This document shows positions 58,044 to 64,000 of a stretch of 64,000 bases of DNA, piece after piece. The position numbers were made by a program, and so were the translations under genes. The stretch covers positions 53,367,732 through 53,431,731 of the forward strand of contig NC_077248.1 in the NCBI RefSeq assembly GCF_947179165.1. Direction: 5' to 3'. Under the pieces are notes generated by a model, which saw only the letters and a list, made by a program, of their open reading frames with translations, made no database searches and was not told where the DNA came from. Source of the stretch: Solanum dulcamara. Lineage: Eukaryota; Streptophyta; Magnoliopsida; Solanales; Solanaceae. The number at the start of each line of letters is the position of its first letter. The stretch's first letter is position 1.

Positions 58044-60121
58044 TGTGAGGCCCCGAAAGTTGAAAAGTCAAAATTTTGAGTTAAAAAGGGAATACTGTGA
58101 AAACTGAAGCCTGTGGCTCACAAGTGGACTAGGCAACTCACCAAATGGGTTCGGCGTGTCACCAAAGAGGCCAGAATCTCACCAAAATTTACAAAGAAAA
58201 TACACTTAGAAGGCAAGCGAGTTGGTGAGGAAAAGGATAGTTTGGCGATACATGGAATTGGATTGGCGAGATGTGCTATCTCGCCTTAATATTCAAGAAA
58301 GTTGGTTGGGTCAAGAGATAATGGGCGAGGGGAAGGAACTTATCAGTGACTCAACAAAAATTTCAGCAAGCCAACTCTACTAGCCAAAATATTCTGAAGT
58401 TTTCTGATTAGTCACTCAGGGAAATTAGGCGAGCAAACCAGAGGTCGGTAACTCACTGACTTGGAAGGCGAGATTGACCGACCTAGTTGAGAAACACCAC
58501 GCCAATTTTAAATAAGGATATTTTTATCCTTTCCACCTCATTTAATATATATACTATGATATTTTAAGCCTATATTCTAAACCTATAACTACCCAAACTC
58601 TTTGAAATTCCCCTCATTCACTCTCCAATCCTGAATTTCAGTAATTCTCTCTCTAAACTACTCTCTCAAGGACCAATTCTCAAGATAATATAGGGTTCAA
58701 GGATTCTAAGGTTTCAAGTCTCCATATGCTCTGCATTTAGGGCTTAATTGATCAAGGTATGTGAGAATTCATCCATGGATCCTTCCATCCATGGAGTCCC
58801 AAGATTTTCTCTAAATTCTTCTTTGTGAATTCTATTTTTAAGCCCTAATTCTTATGAAATTGAATTGTGTCAATTCAATTGTCGTTTCATTCATTGTCAT
58901 TGATTTAATTATGCATGAATTAAGTTAAATTACATGATTTCAAGTTGATATTCATGCACTCACAAATTATGTTATTTTCAAATTAAAAGTTATGATGATG
59001 ATGAATTGCTATTTCAATGATATTTCAATGATGTATCTATGGTTGTGAAAGGTAATTCTCACACATTTATGTTAAAGGGGTGAATGGTTTTCTCACCAAT
59101 TCACAGATTCATACGGATTGAAAGAGTTTTTCATTCTTGTACGAATCAATCATGTTTATGTGCTATCTTATGACTATTTTATTATGTTGGATTGGTATTT
59201 ACTATAGATTTTCATAATGATGTTAAAGACTAAGTTTTCAATATATTCTGTTGGGATAATGCCTAAGCACGGAGAGGAATTTAAGGTGGGGTTCAGTCCA
59301 AAAGCTCAAGTAGTGACCCAAAGGACTCCTAGTACCAAGCTTTAGTCCCTAACTATGTTTCCCACATAGGTTTGACTTTATGGCCTAGCTAGTGGATCCA
59401 CAAATAGCTCAAGTTAAGATGTTCTCACGTAGTCTACCTTGGAAAGTATCCTCTCTTTTCTCGATGTGGGAGTTACATTGCATTCCATGGTATAGCCTTC
59501 ATGGTCTTAAGTATCGGTTAAGGTCCTATCCCATACAAAGGTATATGAATGGTATAAGTTCTCATGATGTTTAAGCTTACAATGCATTGTCCACATGATT
59601 GTGATTACTATGTCTTAACAATCATATTGCTTGTATCCTGTTATCACTGTTCATGCATGTTTCTCACATACTAAGTGCATTTTATGTACTAACGCATACT
59701 ATTTTCCTACATTGTATCATAATGTAGGGTCTGCCGATCGTGCACCTCCTACTCATGGATAGAGTTACTTTCTGGTTATTATCACGTGATTGATAAGTCC
59801 TCATGTCTCAATGGCAGAATAACACGAGTTTTATGTTCTTTACTATGATGTTTCCTTCATTCTTTGGGTGATCTAGGAACGTGTCTTACACCCCTATGTG
59901 GAGGCATATTTTAGACTACCAAGGGGTGTAGCTCCACTTATGCGGACACGTTGCTCTAAGATTCTCTTTATTCTAATTTTTGTTTGAAACTTATCTTCCG
60001 CGTATGCTTTCATTGATATTTTACTTACCTTATGTATATGATAAATGCAAAAAGGCTTGGTTAGAGTCACTCAGAATTTCAATTATCGAGTTATGCCTAG
60101 GGCCTAGCTTGGGTCGTGATA
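58044..60121 (+). mobile_element. Solo LTR K inside LTR J
   Basis: 2078 bp, starting tgtgaggccccgaaag and ending cttgggtcgtgata. Flanks are aatac (58039-58043) and aatat (60122-60126), a 4 of 5 target duplication. The 5' part (58110-58490) repeats motifs of the ggcgagttggtgagg/ctcaccaaa type. The conserved block lies at about 59665-59730 (ctaagtgcattttatgtact then cctacattgtatcataatgtaggg). No internal coding region is present. Confidence 0.85.
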
Positions 60122-60597
60122 AATATACTTTGGTTGTGTACTGATACTGCACTTCCTCTTTCTTTATTGAGTATAGTGTATATTCAGACAGCTGTTAAGA
60201 GACCTCAGTTGATGATCATTGATCGGTAGGATTCAAAATTGAGCTAGTTCTTTGAGGCTGCCATGGATTTATCTTAATTCTTTGTCCTTTTCGTACGGAG
60301 TCAAACATTTTAGACTATTATTTTATTATTAATTGTTTTTGAGGTTGCATCCCCTTATTCTAGACCTTGGATAGAATTTTGGTATGATGACTTTCAGGTT
60401 CTAGAGAAGTCATTTTCGCATGATTTTGATAACATGATCTGAGTTTATGCAAACTCACCTTTTTAGCTAATTGTTAAATCGTTTCTCCAATTATTAAATG
60501 CATGTTGGTTGATAGTATGCTTTAGCTTGGTGTAGTATTTGTTCTCCCATCAAAGGGTTAGTGTAGGTGCCACTCACGATGGGTCAGGGTCATGACA

Positions 60598-61151
60598 ATT
60601 AGTTTGCAATATTTCTATTTGACAAATTTATGACATTATTATTTGGTTCATTTACCCTTTCATGCTTTGAAATATATTAAGAATGTTCATATTAAACTCA
60701 CATATCTAACAAAAATCCTAAATTATTTGTTTTATGTCTAGGCATATGAAATTACAATTTCCTATTAGTTCTATTGCTTGTACACAGTGCACATATTAAA
60801 CTCACAAATCTAATAAAAATCCTAAATTATTTGTTTTTATGGCTAGGCAAAGAAAATTACAATTTCCTATTAGTTCTATTGCTTGTACACATAGTTTTGC
60901 ACTTATTCATGTAGATATTTGGGGGCTATGTAAAACTCCTACATATAAAGGTGATAAGTATTTTTATCACCATTTTTGAAAACTATTCAAGGAGTACTTG
61001 GACTAAATTTGGTGTCTTCCCTACACTCCATTCCTTTTAATCTCACATAGAAAGACAATTTTCTACCAACGTTAAAATTATAAGATTTGATAATACTTTG
61101 GAGTTAGGATCGAGAAATATACACTAGGAATTTTTCTCCTCACAGGAAATT
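60598..61151 (+). pseudogene. Ty1/copia integrase fragment
   Basis: Plus-strand frames read LxHYYLVHLPFHALKYIKNV (about 60631-60690), the GAG-pre-integrase HxxxLGHxP zinc-binding block. Next come MARQRKLQFPISSIACTHSF and ALIHVDIWGLCKTPTYKGDK (about 60840-60960), the start of the copia integrase core, and finally FDNTLELGSRN and EFFSSQEI (about 61085-61145). Several stops occur. A 104-bp tandem duplication covers the MARQRK block. The element is cut on the right by LTR M. Confidence 0.8.
60688..60895 (+). repeat. 104-bp tandem duplication in the copia integrase fragment
   Basis: Two copies start at 60688 and 60792, both beginning catattaaactcaca and containing aaaatcctaaattatttgtt and attacaatttcctattagtt. 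They differ at a handful of positions and one indel (ttttatg against tttttatg). Confidence 0.88.
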
Positions 61152-61986
61152 TATCACGCTCCGAGTCTACACCTTAGATTTGGCCGGCACTTAAAAATCA
61201 TTGCTGACGACCGAACGAAAGACTAAACATACTCGTGGAAGCTTTAATAAATGAGCATTTAAATCATTTGAAAACATCTTATGCAAAGTCTGAAATAAAC
61301 TGAATATAAATAATAAAGTTTTAAAAATATCTAAAAATCTGAACACTGAACTAACTCATTATCCTATCTATGAAGCCTCTACTAACTGAAGATACGTGCT
61401 AGGACAAGACCCACAGCTACCTTAAAACGAACTAAAAAGCTATTATAACTTATAAGCATAACTAAAAGGAGTCCTCTAAATGCAAGGAGGTCTCACCAAG
61501 TCTGACAAAGTGATGATCTCACAAAGCGCATGTTGATGATCTTGAACATCTGTATCTATATCATAAAATAATGTAGCATCGAAGGACGCTAGTATATGGA
61601 ATGTATGGTAGTTAATAAAGCTAATTGAAATAATAACTGAATTACGCTAAAAGGAATAGTGAAAATAACATAACTGAAAGTACAGCATGAAGTGTAATAA
61701 ATCATTAAAGCTTTACAACTGAAATGATGCATTGTATAACTTTCTAATCGTAACTTTACTTTTCTTGGAGAGTTTCTCTAACCCACAATCACCACTATGA
61801 GTCTTATGATGACACAACGTCTAGCCCATATTTCTAGAGCCATCCAGTACCTTGCCAAAGTAAAGGACAACAAAACTAAACTTATGGATCCATCTAAATG
61901 CCCTTATCAAGGCTGGTGAGGAGTCACCCTAACCAACAATACAATCATATCTAAGTTGGTGGTGCATTTTATGAGGTTTGATTTAT
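61152..61986 (-). repeat. LTR M fragment (minus strand)
   Basis: Minus-strand end reads gtagactcggagcgtgata at 61152, then the LTR runs at least to 61986, where LTR N begins. The family differs from A to K at its terminus (ctcggagcgtgata). The preceding five bases, aaatt (61147-61151), are the candidate target site. The remainder of the LTR must lie right of the window if N is an insertion. Confidence 0.65.
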
Positions 61987-62311
61987 TATCACGACCCAAG
62001 CCTAGGGACTAGATGTGACACGATGATCGGGATTACAAAGGATCCCAACCAAGCCATCTTAGCAAACATCACTTACATATGGTAAAGAAACATAGAAAAA
62101 TAAGTAGAAGAAGCATAGCACAAGTATAAGTCTAAGAAGTAGAAATACTCAATCAACCGTTAGACTACATCAAATGTGTGTAATCATGCCTCTATTCTAA
62201 ACTTTTATGGGGGCTTAGGACAAGATTCTAGCTCACCCAAAACATATGAAGAAAGTCAACAAAGGGATATGACGGTAAGTCATGTCCTCGATGATATGAG
62301 GACTCATAAAC
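61987..62311 (-). repeat. LTR N fragment (minus strand)
   Basis: Begins tatcacgacccaagcctagg, the reverse complement of the usual LTR end cttgggtcgtgata. Only about 325 bp is visible before a plus-strand LTR starts at 62312. The text tcctcgatgatatgaggact near 62284 matches the equivalent segment of other minus LTRs (for example gcatgaggactcacc near 41172). Confidence 0.7.
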
Positions 62312-64000
62312 TGTAACAACCCTCAAAAATTCTCACAAGTGTCTTAAGAATGCCTTGGAAATAGACAGCTCAAGTAATGCATTATTCTTAATCTTTTTGG
62401 AAAATATGATTCGGAATATCGATCACGGGGTCAAAACCTGTAGGAAAATAGTTTTGGTGGAATTTTAGGACCGTAGATCAAAAGATAGATTTCTCAAGAA
62501 ACTACATAAAATAGAAAGGTTCGCGACAAGTCTGTGTCACGGACCTGGCAAGGGTTTTCTAGCCGAGTTGGATTTTTAGTAAGGGCATTTTACAATTTTT
62601 CCAAATTGTTAGCTAATGAACCTAGACATTTTTAGGACCTAATTCAACTCTATAAATTAACCTAAACGTCTAATTCTATTCATTCTTCTATAATTCACAT
62701 ACTCAAATATTTCTCTCTCTACAAAAGACTCTCAAGGAATCCATTGAAAACTTTAAGTAAATTCACTCAAACTCTCCATCAAAACTCTCAAGTTCTTCCA
62801 AATTATTTGGTGTTCTCACATAAGGTATGTGGGTATTGATTCATGGATTCTTTCATCCATGAAGCCCAATCAATTTTTCAAAGTTTTCTATCAAATTAAA
62901 GTATGGTATTTTATGGGTTTTATGATCCCTATTCTTATTGCATGAATTATGATTCAAAGTATGATCTTGAGTCTATTTTGATATAAATTAATATTTATTG
63001 CATTAAATTAAAGAGTTTTCTCATGAATTCTCCTATTTTGATTTCTAGGGTTTGTGATGTAAATTATGAGTATTTTGAATTATACTTCCAAGGAATATTA
63101 TCCTTATGAATTACGTATGGGCTGATATAAAGTTTATGATCATGCATGTTTTTAAGTTAATTTCATCATTTTCAAGTAAATTGATCATGCATTCATGTCT
63201 TACCCTAATTTCAAGTATAAGCCATGATCATGAATTTCCAAGTATGAATTATGTCTATGTAAGTATGATTGTAATGATGAAAGGAAAATTTTCACATTAC
63301 AAGTATGTTATCAAAATGAGCTACTCCATGATTTCAAACCTGTGATAATCACTATGATATATGAAATTTTGATTTTTATGCCATGTATGTATTTCATGGG
63401 ATTTGACTTAGCACCGAATGTGGACTTGAGGTGGGGGATCAAACTATGGGGTTCTTATATAAAGTCTCTTGTCTCATAACTACGTGCCACCGTAGGATTT
63501 CCTTCATGTCCTAGCAATTGGATCCACATATAGCATATGCATGACCTTCTTAGCGGGGTAGAATCTACCTTGACAAGTATATTCCCCTTTTTCTTCATTG
63601 TATGAGGAGACAACGGGATTCCATGTTATAGCTTGCATGGTCTTATTGTCGTTTAAGGTTCCTATCCCACATATGTACGACCTTATCTAAATTATACTTT
63701 TCTAATGCTTTGGTCACTATGATTTGCTCATGAATTTACTTATCTCATCTTATCATGTGTTTTACTTGACTATTGCATTTCATGATTTATGTTGCATGTC
63801 ACTCCCACATACTTAGTACATTCCAACGTACTAATGCATACCTTTTGCCTACATTGTCTCATAATGTAGGGGTTGAGGTTGAGGATCACACTAATGTACG
63901 TGGCTTGTTAAGCTTTCCTATAGCAGTGGTTGTGGTGAGTCCTCATTTATCGTAGATTAGTTATCGAGCTAGTTATTATTTTCAAAGACTTTTTATATGT
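62312..64000 (+). repeat. LTR O (plus strand), continues past the right edge
   Basis: Starts tgtaacaaccctc at 62312. In order it shows TTAGCACCGAATG (63409-63421), a TATA-like tatataaag (63456-63464), ggatccacatatagca near 63520, gcggggtagaatctaccttg near 63559 and the conserved block near 63810-63870. The same order is seen in LTR A. The five bases before it, taaac (62307-62311), should reappear after its right end. Confidence 0.82.

Larger units (their letters stand above)
56710..60597 (+). repeat. LTR J, split by solo LTR K
   Basis: Starts tgtaataaccca at 56710 and ends gggtcatgaca at 60597. The two parts (56710-58043 and 60122-60597) total about 1.81 kb. It belongs to a different LTR subfamily from A, I and K: the shared core block is absent. 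It holds an array of gtaccannntggtac palindromes at 57730-57853. No target duplication is visible (tctaa left, attag right), so it may be the 3' LTR of a deleted element. Confidence 0.7.

Noticed and set aside
1..64000. Host protein-coding genes or tRNA genes
   Set aside because: All long frames trace to transposable elements or their shadows. The tRNA-like strings seen are primer binding sites, not tRNA genes.

Overview
The window is plant nuclear DNA made almost entirely of nested, decayed retrotransposons. I found no host gene, tRNA, rRNA or CRISPR array. The lineages point to a dicot: Ty3/gypsy elements with about 2 kb LTRs, an initiator-Met-tRNA primer site and chromodomain-type polyproteins; an Athila/Tat-like gypsy element with a tRNA-Asp-like primer site; an L1-type LINE whose ORF2 ends in an RNase H domain; and Ty1/copia remnants. 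From memory of family sequences, Solanaceae (Solanum or Capsicum) fits best, but that is inference. The depth of nesting suggests gene-poor, possibly pericentromeric, heterochromatin.

Left third (1-24133). Element A (Ty3/gypsy, plus strand) enters from the left edge with the end of integrase, a chromodomain remnant and a 3' LTR starting at 861. A 9.27 kb full-length LINE (minus strand, 2222-11492) sits inside this LTR, flanked by a perfect 16-bp target duplication. Element A abuts the interrupted 3' LTR of element B (minus strand, 12236-23001). B carries integrase, RNase H, RT, protease and gag, and its RT is split by a solo LTR (16274-18425, TSD attag). B lies in a plus-strand LTR fragment (C), followed by a copia gag fragment.

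Middle (24134-51376). A minus-strand LTR (E) is split by the 14.8 kb Athila-like element D (25682-40480), which has two LTRs of 1586 and 1593 bp, gag, protease, RT/RNase H, integrase and an extra 3' ORF. A 389-bp MITE-like element sits in its RT/RNase H region. Next come a minus-strand LTR (40849-43254) and element F (integrase to gag, 5' LTR 49755-51376), whose gag is split by an unrelated solo LTR, G (46301-48498).

Right third (51377-64000). Element H (plus strand) runs from gag to integrase, with a solo LTR (I, TSD cacgg) inside its integrase. It runs into LTR J, itself split by solo LTR K. A copia integrase fragment with a 104-bp tandem duplication follows, then LTRs M (minus), N (minus) and O (plus), the last leaving the right edge.

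Every coding region is interrupted by stops, frameshifts or insertions. The products listed are domain remnants of gag-pol polyproteins or LINE ORFs that once worked together in retrotransposition: gag packaging, protease maturation, RT/RNase H copying from the tRNA primer, integrase insertion, or LINE endonuclease-primed reverse transcription. Boundaries come from visible TG/CA ends, target duplications, primer sites and homology between copies in the window. No alignment was computed.
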